From the NCBI GenBank assembly GCA_018806985.1, contig JADANN010000221.1:806001-870000 (forward strand): a stretch of 64,000 nt of DNA. Reading direction: 5' to 3'. Every line of letters begins with the position of its first letter. The first letter of the stretch is position 1. This stretch comes from Angiostrongylus vasorum (lineage: Eukaryota; Nematoda; Chromadorea; Rhabditida; Metastrongylidae). Shown in pieces: positions 34,446 to 48,155 of the stretch. The position numbers were made by a program, and so were the translations under genes. The notes below the pieces were generated by a model. That model saw only the letters and a program-made list of their open reading frames with translations, did not search any database and was not told the DNA's origin.

Positions 34446-35589
34446 GACAGCAACAACAGTGCTGGAAATGTGCGGGCCAGATTACTTTGTGGAGTTAAAG
34501 CCTGGGTTAAGGAATGCTTTAAAAATAGTTTCTTCTCTTAATTTCTCAGTTTTTTCCTACGGACTATTCCCCATGTTTGAGAGCAACCGCACAAGAAGTT
34601 GGCTATTAAAAAAATCTGCAACTTTGAAATGAACACCATTTCATCCATTCTTCGCTCCTTCTTCCTCTAGTTCTCTCCCATACTCTCTTGCTCCCTCTGA
34701 CAGACATAACTACCACGTTTTTCTGCTCTACTCTGACGTCTTTTTGCTATTGTTGTTACATTTTTTCTGCTCTCTATTAACGGTTATATAGAGCTTTTTT
34801 TCTTATGACCACCTGAAAGAAGACGCCACCTCCTTCATGGGAAGACCCACAGAGTGACCATTAACTTCCAAGGTCTCCTATACCTGCACTACGCATCTCT
34901 CTGTCCTTAGCGTCCATAATGACACCGTCAACCTTGGCGTCGTCTTCTCGCAATTTTTTCCATACGTCCTCCCTCACAAGCCCCTCTCTCACAGATACAC
35001 ATGCACACCTGTCCTCATATTTGAAAACATGTGATTTGCCACTCCTCATATGCATTTTTCGTAACCTACTATTTTTCTTCGCGTTTGAAAAAGAATATGG
35101 AAGAATACTCATTCAAGGGTGATGGTAGGTGCGCACCATCAGCAAAAAATCTAGTTTAGAAACTCTAGTGGAATAAATTAAGTTTGAAAACTTTAGTGGG
35201 ACAGATAACAATAGGTAAATATAAGTTAGATAGAGTTGTGTTCTCCTTGTTGGCATGACCTCGATATCTCCATGAAAACGTTGGATGGGAGAAACTCAAA
35301 GGAAGGACGATAGAACAATTATGAGGAGAAGTGGAACTGGTGTTTCATCATGCGAGCTGAAAGTGGAAGAAAAGAGTACGAAACTGTCGATGCCATACTT
35401 CTTACCTTTCAATGTTGTTTGTAATGCGATATAAATAATGTGAATATATTCACACTTTTCTACCAGAAATAATTCTTTTTATACGACCACCTCCACATTT
35501 ACTGAACGGATCACATCAGTTTCTGCATTCGATCGTTTACTTCCATCCATCGTCCATGAAGCTCTCGGAACTTTTCGCGTGTTAATTCA

Positions 35590-35775
35590 GCTGCTGCTTG
35601 AACACTGTCGTTTTCTTTATGAGCGTTGTTGAAGGCTGGTCAATTCGATTCTCACTGGTGTCCTGGGATAACATGGCTAGAGCGATCCCACTTAGATTGT
35701 ACGGACTGAGATGTGTCCAGAAAGGTTTGGGAGGTCTGGTACCAATTTATCGACCACGAAGAGTTTAGAGGGTTA
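35590..35775 (-). repeat. SINE-like repeat B, minus strand
   Basis: Read on the minus strand: AAATTGGTACCAGACCTCC and TCCCAGGACACCAGTGAGAA, CAATTCGACCAGCCTTCAAC. The word AAATTGGTACCAGA is the most conserved part of the family's body. Confidence 0.6.
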
Positions 35776-37769
35776 GCGAGCTCGGTACGGAGTCGGAGGA
35801 GCATCGTGCCCGCGATAAAAGCAATCACTGCCGCTGCCTTACCGTCCTCCTAGCAATATTAATGATCAAAGTAAGAGATGACAATAAGGTGTTTGTAGAT
35901 TACTCTAAAACATAAAAGCGTGCGCTGGAACTTGATACAAAAAAACAACAACGAATTTCGTGGGTGTTTTCGGTTGCAATTTTATCATACAACAGTGCAC
36001 ACGGGACAAAAAACATAGGATTCCTTCATAAACTTCACCGCTTTCTGTATGTGTGAAAACTATCTAATATAGAAGATATAGAGTTGTAAAAAACAAGTAT
36101 AAATGCTTTCATTCTTTGAATATAAAGGTTGACATAGCTGATTCATCTCGAGAATATTCGTCAAACCGGAAAGGAAAACGTCAAGCGTTTTCAATAGTTC
36201 AAGGCGACAGCAGTTGAATCAGATGAGAAACTTCGTGCAGAACAATGACAAGTCATCCCTTCCAAATGACTATTCACTACAGACGTTCTCGGCTGCGAGG
36301 AGTTGGATTGGCGTAAGTCGCGATCACAACTATAATGATGCATCCAAAAAGCAATTTTTCATCGCGCGGTAGTTTGAGTCAGTCGGAAAGAAGGGCATCA
36401 GTTTTTAAGCCATGTGAATTATTTGGCCTTCGAGGGACTGAAAGCTAGTCAGAGTTGAACACGGCTAAACAACCACGTGAATGTATTCAAGCCTCAAGTA
36501 CTCTGCTACACCGTCGTAACTAAATTTCATCACTGTCGTTTTGAACAGCTTCTATAGAAAACCTGGGGGTGTGTCATAAAGAGCCACTCGCATTTGAATT
36601 TGGATCTTCACGAGTGGCCTGAATGCAACTTGTACCATTACTTTCAATTCTCACACCGACCTGTCTCACTTGATATCAATACCAGTTCACAAAATTTCCA
36701 GCCAAAATTTGTTGGATCATCTCTGTATGCTTTTCTTTTACCAGATTCCTGTTGCCAGAGTGGTCTGGCTCGTTTTGTAGAAAGTGATTTACTTTACTTC
36801 ACTTTAGAGTCTACAAAAGTTGTTGTGGGTGTCTATAAGAGTAAATAGATTCCTTTCCTGTTTCCTTCGCAAGAGGAGCCCTTTAAAGTCGTCTGTTCGT
36901 GATTACCTTGACACAATACTGAATTACGCGTGTTGAGTTCACTATGCCTTTCATTGCCAACGGTTAAGCACGGACGTGGCGACCTCATCTATACGGAGAG
37001 CCAGAGGCGCTATCGATGGTATGGTCGAGTTTCCACCAAGCGCTATCCGATGGACAAACGTCACAAGAAAAGGTGCTCGAAAAAGATACTGGAGAAACAC
37101 TAGGGCTACAAAAACTCTTCGGAAAAGAAATCTACATTGTATTTGACCGAAAACATAATGCATTTGATTTATAGTAATTGTATTCGACGTCACTCGCCGC
37201 GTAGATGTCATTTGCATTTTGGCGAAGCCGACAATTTATTCGCAAGAACCCAAAACGATTACTTTTCGACCGTAGCTTTTTCTTGATGGGTCGTTTCGGA
37301 GAAACATAGAAGACGGCGTAAAATTGTGAAGAGACGTCTTCAAACGTAAAACAAAAATTGATTTAAAAAAATCGATAGTTTAGTGCTGATTTTCGGCTCA
37401 TATATCTATTACTGTCCATATTATCAGTGAAAATCTGGAAAATTTGGGTTTAAAACTAGTCCAAATTTAGGCGTGAATCTTGGAAATAATTTATCTCTCT
37501 GGAGTAATTAATGGTAGTAATTACCGACTAAGCTCATCGTCAGAAAATTTCCAACTGATTTCATCAACAGTTGTGGATAAGCAATGTGATTCATATAGCT
37601 CTAACAGTCGAGAGCATTAGCTGATTTTACATTTCCAAGCAAAATAGATCGATTCTCCTAATCCTGCGTGGATTTTTTCACTGTTCCACCCTCTGCCTTT
37701 TGAATATGAAGCAACTACTCGAAGACAGGAATAGGCCGCCTGTCATCGACCACGAACGGACTGTTTTAC

Positions 37770-37925
37770 AGTTGTGCGAGTCGGCCCGCATGCGACCCGT
37801 CGTCAGCTCGGTTGTGCCCACAAGGGTCCGAATGCGCACAGCGATTCACGGCGCACTCGGAAGTGGTTGTCGCCCATCTCGCACTCCTCCCGTGACTGTT
37901 TGCCGTGGTGGATCTGGGAACGGTG
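37770..37925. other. GC-rich exon-like patch, strand undecided
   Basis: About 150 bp markedly richer in GC than its flanks. The plus strand offers acceptor TGTTTTACAG at 37770 and donor AACG/GTGAGA at 37922 around a frame with regularly spaced cysteines (CASRPACDPSSARLC). The minus strand offers acceptor CGTTCCCAG around a frame with SREECEMGDNHFRVRRESLC. The latter could be an upstream exon of the ZP gene. Neither reading is proven. Confidence 0.35.
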
Positions 37926-40815
37926 AGAGTGGACAGATACTCGTAAAAGTACTCTTTAGCGAAAACTTTCCCAAAAATATGTTCAGCATCGACGTTTAGT
38001 GAAGTGCTATGCAAAAAAAGTCCACGAAAAGTTTTACTTACTAGACACTTGAAAATGAAATATGGTGTTTTCCAGAATTCTTCAGTTTGTCAGAATTTCC
38101 TGGTACTGTATGAACGAAATCGACTATCGTCCAAGTAGGACACATTTTTGAATATTGTGTAAAAGTTCGTTCGATAACTCATCACTGTAGTTCAAACACA
38201 TAAGTACAAATACATAAAAAAAGTCAGCTACTTTATCAGGAAATATTTGTGATAGAGAGGTAGCCATGTTTAGAATTCCTAAGCGAACAGTATAGTTGAC
38301 TCAGGTAGTACCATAAAAAGTTCCACTGAGAAATAAGGAAATATAGATTGATGGGTGGTTAAGAAGGCAATGACAGGGAATAGAAAGTAATGGACAGCCA
38401 CTAATCCAAAACGGAGTCGTATCAGAAGTAATGGAGGTATGGCAAAACTGTGCTCCGTTCTACCATTGTAACCAGTGTCTTATGTATCAAAAAACTCCTC
38501 AAATAAACAGCCGATTAAGTAAAGTATAGATAGAGGATTCTCAGGAAACCAAGCTAAGATTCTTGTTTCCTCGTGAAAACTGTTACAAGAAAGCACTTTG
38601 GTTTTCATCGTCACTCTGTCATAAACGGAGCATCATTTCAAAAAAAAGGCTTTGAAAATACATACATGCGATCTGATCTAAAAATGGCTAATTAAGTCCT
38701 TTTTAAACTCTTGAACATTTTTAATAGCCCTATCCTCTGAATTATTAACCCAAATGAGGTTTTTGCGATGGACAGCGAAAAACTTACTTCTTGAAAAGAA
38801 AAGAAAAATGGGCCATTTATCCGATCAACTCTAAAGTGGTATGTGTAATTCCAATATGCAAACAACTTTAGTGGATATCCAAGTTATGTATGCTCGTTTG
38901 CAGTGCTTTGATAGAGTACCTACACATCGTCGGTGAAAGATGCTCATGGGAAAAAGTCGTGGTTCGTTCTCAAAGCACTGCCACTTAAGCTGAGAAGTCT
39001 CATAATTTTAATCGCACACTCAGATTAAAAGCAAACATACACCAAAAATCACCACCGTCCTTGAAGAGTTTTAGTCCCAAGATGGAACTATTTGTAATGC
39101 CGGAAACGTTTTTTGATTGACTGTAGAGGAAAAAAATCTTCTTAAGGCAACAAGTCACCAGCTAGATAGAACATATGCTGAGGACCGCGTGATTCAGCGC
39201 AAATATAGATCGTTCTGATAGATATTCAAGTACTCAATAGCAAGTTTTCGTAACCAGCACAGGGTGGATCTTTAGCAAAACCATATTTGCAGAGTGAAAG
39301 TAAAACACTAGTGTTGGCAAAAGAAAATGATTCCACATGATTGTTAATAAGTATCAAGGAGCACTTCTCATCTGTAACATTAGGAAGCAACAAAAGTAGA
39401 GTTGGATGTACGTGGATAAATCTTAAGCTATGGTTATTTTTTGACGGGGCGAGCAGCTATCCTATAAAAGGAATACGATGGCAGAAGCTGCACACAGCGT
39501 TGTTACAAATCCGACAGTTGCGGGATTTTTGACGTCCTCGTTAATCGGCCAACGTAGCTCCTCAGGATGACGACCTCAACTTGCTGTTGAGAGCATGAGG
39601 AGGGGAAAACTGATCGCTGACTCGCACAAAACCACGCCCACTGAATGGTGGTAGTGGAACACGGAACAGGGCTAGACCTTGAAAAAATGTCTAAACAGCC
39701 GTGTATTGGTAATTGTAACCGTCTGCAGGACCATGGGCTAAGAAATATCCAGATGGAAGTCTAAGGACTTGGAACCTTGAAGCCAAAATGACCTTCGACT
39801 TTCAGTAGAGTATGGTAATCATGGAAAACGATGTCTCTTATGAAGGTCGGTAATAACTAGAAACTGATAACTCAGGAACTTGCTAGATATGATGAACTAA
39901 GTCAGTATTAAATATCTTGCATAGACCAACTACTTCGTCCTAGTAAAATCGTGAAGTCTTTAAAAAATTCTTCCTTATTTTCAGCAAATACGTTTTTGAT
40001 GGTAGATTTTAAGACAAAGCTCAAATTTAATAAATATTATAAATGTACCCACAATTCGTCAGTTATTCCATTGTCCAATTAAAAAGAGCTATTGTTTTCA
40101 AGAGAACGAAGCACATTAAGAAAAAGAATTGATCGACTTAGTGACGAGATCAGCGACGAGACCATGGAAGGGTGGAAGTAAGTAAAGGAGGAAATTACAG
40201 CTTCACTGGAAGTCATGAACGGTAAAAAAGCAAGGAAAAAAATGAACAGACAAGGAAAAAGAGCGGAGACATCAGTTTATACACGAGTAATACGTGTGCA
40301 CTGATCGTCTGTCCACTTTCTCCACAAATGTGGTTAACGGACAATGAACCGCGTAGGAAACGACGACGAGAAAAAAGTTAAGGTGAGAAACTATAGAAAC
40401 GATCGAATGATCAAAGCCACAAGGGAAATTTAAGACGGTAATCGCGCGTACCTGTCGTCATATGTGAGCAAATAGACCTATGCCAATCGTCCCAACTAAT
40501 TGCACATTGTGGGCTTTGACGAAAGAGGTGGAGTTAGAGGGAGAGGAAGGAGGAGGGTGAAGGCAATACCTTTGTATGAATACCACCATTCTCATTAGCA
40601 TTCACATCGCACAGGTCAAGGGGTCAGCCGGCATCCATGGAATGATTCGAATCCGAATACCTTTGTATGATTGTCATTCCCGTCAATAAATGACATGGAC
40701 AGATGTTAAAACTCATACATTTGTCAGCTTTCGAAATAATCGGTCGAAAAATCTAAATGCTGCTGGCAGCACTTCTTCAAGGTGTGGGAAATTCACTGAA
40801 TTCTACTGTTAATAC

Positions 40816-40860
40816 ATTCGAATACTCGAATATTCGAATATTCGAATATTCGAATACTTC
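40816..40860. repeat. Palindromic ATTCGAAT tandem array
   Basis: ATTCGAATA repeats about five times head to tail, each unit its own reverse complement. No related array is present elsewhere in the window. Confidence 0.9.
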
Positions 40861-42054
40861 TTAATCAATCTCTACAGACAACCCACTCACAGCAGTTTTT
40901 TCTTCGGATCTTTTTTTTACCATTTTTAAATCAAATTCTATTCGTTTGAAAGTCATTGCGCCATTGGGGCCCTTGCTGTACAGTTTGCTGAAGAATGATA
41001 CTTTTCAAAAGATATCGTCTAAAAACAGGATGAGCAGTCTCTGTTTTTCTGTTTACTACGGATAATTCTTTGGTAACTACAGTATTCAAGAACCATAAAG
41101 CTTAAGAAACATATAAAAAGGTTGATCGTGCAATGAATATGAAGGTTGTTTCTGTCTCCCAGAAAACTTTCGATTTTCATGCCATTTCACAGGTAGAATT
41201 TTTTAAAAAATTCTAAAACATTAGCGAAGTTTCTTTAAGTGCTCAGCACACCAGCTTTGCACTCAGAGTGTCACATCCTCCTCGAATGTCAAGCCAGTCG
41301 CTGGCTTCGTCACTGTGATCGCTTTCGTCTTGGAAGAACCCGAGTCGCAATTCCTTCCAGTCTAGAAAGGCTAAGAACTGTTTGTACTGAAGATCTGGGG
41401 AAGCCCTATCACGGTCATCTCGAGATGTCAAGGAAAATCACTGCTAACCACCGTTCAGTTTATCATCGAGGAGAAAATACAGCACACTCTTAAACTCGAA
41501 GCAATGCATGAACCAGACCACCTTGTTTGATAACAACTAGAACCATTAAACCTATGTGAAATTTGAAGAAGTATCTAAGTAAGTAATTTAACGTAGATGT
41601 ATTTACCGCAGGCATCTATCACGGATTTACCATGGGCTCACTCGAATGTGTCCACCAACGTGTCCTGCTCATCATTCCGCTGGTCAGTCGCTTCGCTCTT
41701 CGAAATCTAAGCCTTGACTAGAAAAAAACGGGAAACATGCCATGCTTTGAAGGTTTGAGAAAGTTTGAATTATCGCTCTTTGTTTGGTTGTGAAAGGCTA
41801 TTAGGTACACGCAGAATCTTACAAATTAATGACAATCCACAAAAAATGAACATGAATCAACGGGAAGAATGGTTTTTGTTAATAAATGGATGGAAACAAA
41901 TTTCTTCTGTCTGGTTCCTGATGAATGTCTCTGTCTGAAATGTCTCCATTTGAGCGCCGGTAAAGCCAGAAGTGTCTAAGGGGGCAAATCCGATACCATT
42001 CACTCTTTTATTCACTAACAAAAGCTTTCGCCACTTTTATCCACAGTATCCTAC

Positions 42055-42440
42055 TTAACCCCTTAACGCCTCCCAACGGTTTACCGCCTCATTGTGGCTG
42101 GGAGGTAATCCTGGGTGTCGGACTGCGATGTACAGTGGAGGGTTCATCCTCTGGCAGGGCCTCCCAAGCTAAGAAGGAGTCCGGAGTTTCCATCAGGAAC
42201 CCTAGCTAAGAGTAAACCAATAGCAGGGTCCACCACCGTCCTGGTATCAAAGTCGCATGATGGCAAATCTCCCTCTGATCTACAAGGGCTGCGACTGCCT
42301 GTGGTAGTAGGGACCTGGGGGAGATTTTGGCCAGGCTGACCTCGGAATTCGGGACAGTGGCTTCGACCAGCAAAATCTCCGAAAAATGGAGATTATGCTG
42401 GGACCCGCACAACCAGGTAGGACGGGCCGTTCGAAGTATC
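42055..42440 (+). repeat. Dispersed ~400-bp repeat C (copy 2)
   Basis: Begins near CGCCTCCCAACGGTTTACCG and ends near GGACGGGCCGTTCGAAGT. Contains TGGCAAATCTCCCTCTGATC, GGCCAGGCTGACCTCGGAAT and CTCCGAAAAATGGAGATTAT, the last an 8-bp hairpin. Matches the copies at 20.1 and 52.2 kb. Confidence 0.75.
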
Positions 42441-42449
42441 AAGTATCCT

Positions 42450-45400
42450 ACTTAACCGGAACAGGCACTAACCATATACACAAGTCGCCTAATTCTTTTA
42501 CATAATTTAAGGCGTGAAGTATTGCGGGGTAAATGCTGATGGATTGAATGCAGTTTCATAAATGAATGAAGGTATCAAAGTATCCTTCTACACCAGTAGG
42601 AAAAACAAGCGTTTGAAGATGATATGGTGAAAGTCACACGGTGGGATGAAGCGAAATAAAAGACGAGGATGACTCTCATCGTATGTATGAGAAAAACTAA
42701 AAACCACCTTCCTAGTAGTTTTCGCCCGATGTCTTTAGTCGAGCGCTTAGACCCAGTATTGAGCGATTCAAGGAATTCTACAAAATGCATTAAAAATGGT
42801 GGAGAACACCTGGAAAAAGTTGCTGAGAAGGGCAGGTCTTCGTGCAGCTGTCCGAAAATTGGTGCCAGTTTACGACCTCCTTCGAATATCTCATTTAATA
42901 GCTAACATTAGTGGCCGAAAAGTGTTAGAATGTATTTTTGTTCACTTCCTTTTAGCAGAGGTTCCATGTTTCTATCTGTGACTGTGTGCTTTTCTGTCTG
43001 CGAAGTCTTTAAAGTATTTCAGCACTGGCTTAATGAGATGTAGTGGCCGAGGTGCCTGAGATGTCGGCAGTCTGTCGAAAAGGCATCGGATAAGCTTTCT
43101 GGGTGAAGTAGATTTGTATAATTCGTTTCATTCAAGTTTAATAGTGTTGATGGTAGCGACCATGTGGTTGGGCGTTTTCGTGTTGATCTTTCTTCGTTTG
43201 TTCAGCGTTGGTTGCACATGCTGCTGTTCATGTCTTGCTACATGTCGATGTGCTGATGGGATTTCCAGGAGTCAAATTTCTGGTGAGAAGTTCAATGCTG
43301 CAATCATCGAAGCGTTGCTGCTGTCGTCTGTTGGCGGAAAATTGCTTCTTCGAAATGTCTCAATGTCTCATGCTTGTCCAAGAGTTGCACAGTACGTCGT
43401 CAACTGTTGCATCGTAGCACGTTACCGTATGGTAAGGAAATAGATTAGTTTTGTTGAGGGATGGAAAAAACGCAGAACGATGTTTATAATGGCAGTCTTC
43501 TCTTGGTCATCTTCGTACACTAATTTAGCAAGCTTCTAGTGATTAAGCCTTTTATCATTTTCTTCGAATTTCCAGTTCAGTCGACGTGTCTTGAAACGAC
43601 TGATGGCCTTGCAAGAATTTCTTCCACAAACTGTTGAAATGCTGTTGAAGATCGTTTTTCGAGTGAAAGAATTTTAAAAGACCACCATCGATCAATTCAA
43701 AATGTCGTGAGAGGAATCCTAACCTTGGACGCTTTCATCTCTATAATGAATCTCTGATAATTCAAGCAGGAGCTCGATTAGGTACGTGGTTGGTGGCCTG
43801 CCATCTTGTCCCTAGGTGTTCTTGTGGAATCATGGCAGTTCTTAGTTTTAGCTTTTTTCTAGCTGTACTCCGAATAGAAATGTTGAACTCCTTACTAGAT
43901 TGGGGTGCATTTCGGTAGGTTCATTACTGCATGCTCCATCTTGACACGCAGAGACATCTTCGAATCATAAATGCCTCACTTGGATGGTGAACTCATTTCC
44001 ACTCACATTAACTTATATATTAATCACAAAAAACTTGGAAAAAACAAATCGTGGTAAGTACTTCATTATTTTTTTTAACTATGTCAGGTATAAAATGAAT
44101 AGCTACACTCGCTTTGTTAAGCTGGAAGCAATGGCTTTGAACAATAAATGCCTTCGTCAACACATACGATCAGCAAGAATTCCTCACTGAAGCACTTAAT
44201 TGGTCCTAGAGCTCCATTCTGATCTTTAAACAGGCTTCGCTGTATTGGATCACTAGATAGAATCAAAAAATGAGCATGCTGAGTGCACAGAGGATCGTGA
44301 TGTTTGGAGACCTTGCATACACGAAGCTCGTTCGTTTTTCGCGCTTGACCTCATTCTCCTCAACTCGATCATGTTTGCATGTTATCCTGGTTTGCAGAGT
44401 TCACGGACCTTATACGAAGATCATCGACGGATGAACTTACTCTGGGATCTACTCTGAAACCATGCATTCTGTAAATACGCGGAATGAAAACAGTTTATTA
44501 CGTTGGAATAGGAAAGACGATGGTTTCTAATGAGAATGAAATGAACTACGTGTCCTTGCTTCGGTACAATTGAGGTTACATCAGAACGCCATCTTTTGGA
44601 ATCTTTTCAATTATCTTTTCCCTTCCCAACATTGGGCAACTTTTAAGAAGATGATTTACTTTTTATTCTTCTTATCAATGTTAATCCAATACAATCCATG
44701 CAAGCTAACCAAGATGGGAGCAAACTCTGAAGTTTTTTAGGATGCTTTCCACCAATGTGGCAAAAAAATCCTTCCAAAGGTGAAGAACGATGAGAGATGA
44801 ATTATTGTCGTTGTCCTAAATATGTTCGTTCAAAGATTACGTTCAGTGTCGAGCTCTATTTCGATAAAATTGAATTAGTCTGAGTTGCACTTTACTGCTG
44901 AGTAAAAGAATGCGAGGTATTCAAGGTTAACGAGTGTTTTTGTTGTATTGCTCGTTTCTATTCGTGTGCTCCTAAATAGATTTGCTCTCATGGCATATTT
45001 CTCGCTCAGAGTGCGCCATAAATGATTACGGTCGTTTTGACCGTAACCGCGTGTTGAATAGTCGCCTCTCGTGCGTCAAGGTTGTAACCGCATAGGTAAG
45101 ACAACATTGTCAACATTCTCACAACAACACGGCAATTCTCAATGAAGGATAGCCATTCTGCAAGGTTCCATGGAATTTATCGGGCTTATAGCGTTTCCAA
45201 TGTAACGCGGCGTTGACCTGGCATCTGTACTCGCAGAACGTTTTTCTGTTGTTGTCTACAGTCTAGACATAAAATTACTGCGAAAGCATATATTAGCCCG
45301 AAAAACTATAGTTGGATGATCAACGAGTTTTCCTCAGTATTCTGCTTCATTTTGAAACAACGTCGATTATTTGCCGCACCATACTTTATCGTTACTCATT

Positions 45401-47740
45401 GCCAGCCTGATTGATTGATTGCCAGCATTTGTAAATGGGTGTTAGCTCTTACTATAGAAGCTTGATACCAGCTTCGTAACACCGCAGAGATCAGAGATTG
45501 TATGGGCAAGCGTGGGCCGAGCAAGAGCCTTATGGGTTTTGAACAGCATTGCTCTGACGGCGCTACCCACGCCCCGAATCTGCATGTGGGACCTAGATAT
45601 TACGGAAAATTCCGGTAGCACTGAGCGGAATCGTGAGATTTTCCGTCACTTCGTGCATGTTTATGACATGTTTGTCGAGTAATATTGAAAAAATTTAACC
45701 ATGTGGTTGAAGTAATGTACAAGAAAATCCCAGTCGTCACTATGCTAAGGAAGAAGTAGTCACCTCTCTAGTTACACGTTCTGAGTAAAATTACCCTACA
45801 GTGAAAGCTAATAATCCGTTTTAGATAATCTTATAGTTTAAATGAAATTTTTAGAAGTAGAATTTAAACTCCAGGTCCTTAGGTGAAGTAATACAGGTTT
45901 AAGCAACATTTTTACTTCACTAATTCTTCTTAGTTGTGAAAATTTCTCTGCACTAGAGTCAAAGGGACTCCTGAAATGATTTTTCAGTGTCATTAGCATA
46001 TACAATCCTAGGCATTTGTGAACTAGAAGAAGATTTGTTCCTTTGTGAACAGGTTTCTCTTATGATTGCGGCAAATGAGTGGACAGCTTTCCCTCAAGTT
46101 GAACATTATGATGCTAGTGTAGCTCTTTATTACTTAGGGTGATCCTGCTTCTAGAGTGACTTCACTGCAAATCGCATTTCATATCCAGAAACTTCCCATA
46201 AGATGTCAGGCCCGCAGGGGGTTTTTACAGGTGAACGGCGAATTCTTCGATATGAAGATAGCAAGAGTAGAAGAAAAAAAAGGAATTTTTTCACCACTCT
46301 CTTACAAACTGCATTGTTAACGTTATTTGTTTTGTTTTATAACCTTTCGGAAAAGTCATAAATACCAATTCTTTTGTTACTGACAAGGTTACTTTAGTTT
46401 GGCATGCGTAATTCAATGGTAACGATGCTCAAAAAATGCAAGCTGTATCTCTCCCAAGCTCTTTGTTCCCCTAATTTTTATGCTCTGTCTAATTCCATTG
46501 TTTATGGCAGTAAAACTGGAATGAACCAAGTCAATAAGCCAAAAAAAATGTTCGAGTAAATTTATGCACAATCATAAAGCGCTAGTGGTGGCGCAGTAAG
46601 CGCACAAGATGAGTGTCGCCTTTTGAAAAAAAATATGTTAGACTCGTAACAGGACGGCTCTGAGGAAGGCGAAATCTTCCAAGCGTCAGTCATCGACCAA
46701 CAACAACAACAAAAACAACAACAATAAAAAACAGCGACAACTTATGCTAAATTCGCATCAACAAATCAAGATCAGTTCAAAAAGAATATATGTTAGACCA
46801 CTCGGGAATGCATGGTCAGTGTTGATTTTGATGAAGTGGTCACTATTCAGATGTAAAGTGGAGAAGTTTCCCAGCAGCAACGCCTTTGCTTAGGAGCAAA
46901 GCTCATGCTCTTCTTGACTACTTCTACCTCATTCCAAAAGTCTACGTGCAAAATTGATTTGCACAAATGTTTTTGTGAATTTTATTCACCCTAAAACATC
47001 TCGCACTAAGACATGTCACTCATTGGGTTCTACAGAGCTATGAGTGCACCCATTTAGCACTAGAAAGCCGTCCAAAAAAACGGCATGTTTTTTAAAAGGT
47101 TCCGGAGAACCACTGAGATGTGGTTCCAGAACATGCAGCTCCTGTTGATGTTGTAGGATATCCGATGATGACTTCCGTCAACTAGTCATTCAGAGATTCT
47201 CTGCGCTGTAAGCTTAAGCGATCAATATACCAAGACAGTGTCTGTTCACCACCGTGGGCTGGTGTGGAATCCATCCATATGGTCATCACTCTATGATAAC
47301 CCGAAGTAACCAAAGGTGTGTAGTTGTTCCTCAATAGAGGAATGACGGCTGCCGAGTTCATCCGTCAATCTCGTACGCGTAGTCATTCTTGGATGCTATA
47401 CTAACTCACCTTACCATCTCGAAGGATGCTATCTTGACCTCTGTTGGATTCGTGCCTCGTGCCACTGCGAAATGCGAGAACTTGTGACGCTGTTGAGTTA
47501 TGTACGGTGTCAGGTAATTCTAGTTAATCATTACCAATCAAAGTGGGTCAATTCATTTTCTTCCTAGGTGTATTCAGTTTTATGAATATTTGGAACATTT
47601 TGTTATATTCTACAACATAGCCGAGTATAGCACTCTTGAAGAGTATTTTTTTAGTACTGGTAACCAAGTGATATTTCAATATCTTTTCAGCAAATGAAGT
47701 ACTTGAAGACTCTGTTATTTTTCATACTTATATAAAAGAC
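42450..47740. other. Gene-poor interval
   Basis: No supported exon. Minus-strand frames around 43.5-44.4 kb look like pieces of a decayed DNA transposon but no diagnostic motif was found. A tRNA-like short repeat with a (CAA)n tail is at 46.57-46.73 kb. The region 44.9-46.5 kb shows nothing recognisable. Confidence 0.35.
46570..46735 (+). repeat. Short tRNA-like repeat with (CAA)n tail
   Basis: GTGGTGGCGCAGTAAGCGCA is an A-box-like head; CTGAGGAAGGCGAAATCTTCC lies 60 bp on and precedes AAGCGTC; the unit ends in (CAA)n at 46697-46730. Head plus simple tail suggests retroposition. Confidence 0.45.
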
Positions 47741-47744
47741 ATGC

Positions 47745-48099
47745 GGGCGCGTGTGGAGCAGTGGTCGGAGGCGTTCTACAATACATATGGGATGCGCCCC
47801 AGGCTCACCAAGCCCTCATTCCATCCGAGGTCGGCAAATTGGTACCAGATGTGTCTGTGAGGATAACTGCACCAGCTCGACGCATTGGTGGGCGACCGCG
47901 ACTCAATTATACAGGCTAGAGATGCATCCAATCACGTAAAACGATGTTTAATGGGATCGAATGCATGGCGCATCCGTCAGGAATTGATCAACGCCAAAAA
48001 CTTTATCTTTTATGCTTTCGTATAGAAGAGACATTACATTGTCTCCATAAATATATATTTGTATGTACACAAGTAGTTTATAGGCAGTGTATATGGCAT

Positions 48100-48100
<1 letters not shown>
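47745..48100 (+). repeat. SINE-like repeat B2, full copy with (TA)n
   Basis: Head GGGCGCGTGTGGAGCAGTGG, CAGGCTCACCAAGCCC, body GGTCGGCAAATTGGTACCAG and TGTCTGTGAGGATAAC, then TGGTGGGCGACCGCGACTC, end GGCGCATCCGTCAGGAATTG and ATCAACGCC. A (TA)n array follows about 100 bp later. Confidence 0.75.
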
Positions 48101-48144
<44 letters not shown>

Positions 48145-48155
48145 TATATATATAC
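48101..48155. repeat. (TA)n microsatellite
   Basis: About 21 TA units, one interruption, then five more. Lies downstream of a SINE-like repeat, as do the arrays at 61.4 and 61.75 kb. Confidence 0.95.

Larger units (their letters stand above)
34446..42050. other. Gene-poor interval upstream of the ZP gene
   Basis: Should contain the signal-peptide exon of the ZP gene if 33.9 kb is not the first exon; none could be identified. Contents seen: a SINE-like copy near 35.6 kb, two compositionally exon-like patches (36.95-37.15 and 37.77-37.92 kb), a TTCGAA palindromic array at 40.8 kb and a frame at 41.24-41.43 kb open on both strands. A stretch at 39.54-39.83 kb resembles the 5' region of a non-LTR element but has no second copy here. 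Confidence 0.35.

Noticed and set aside
43440..44480. Second mariner transposase on the minus strand
   Set aside because: Some frames have a plausible look (KNDLQQHF and similar) but no catalytic or helix-turn-helix motif could be identified.
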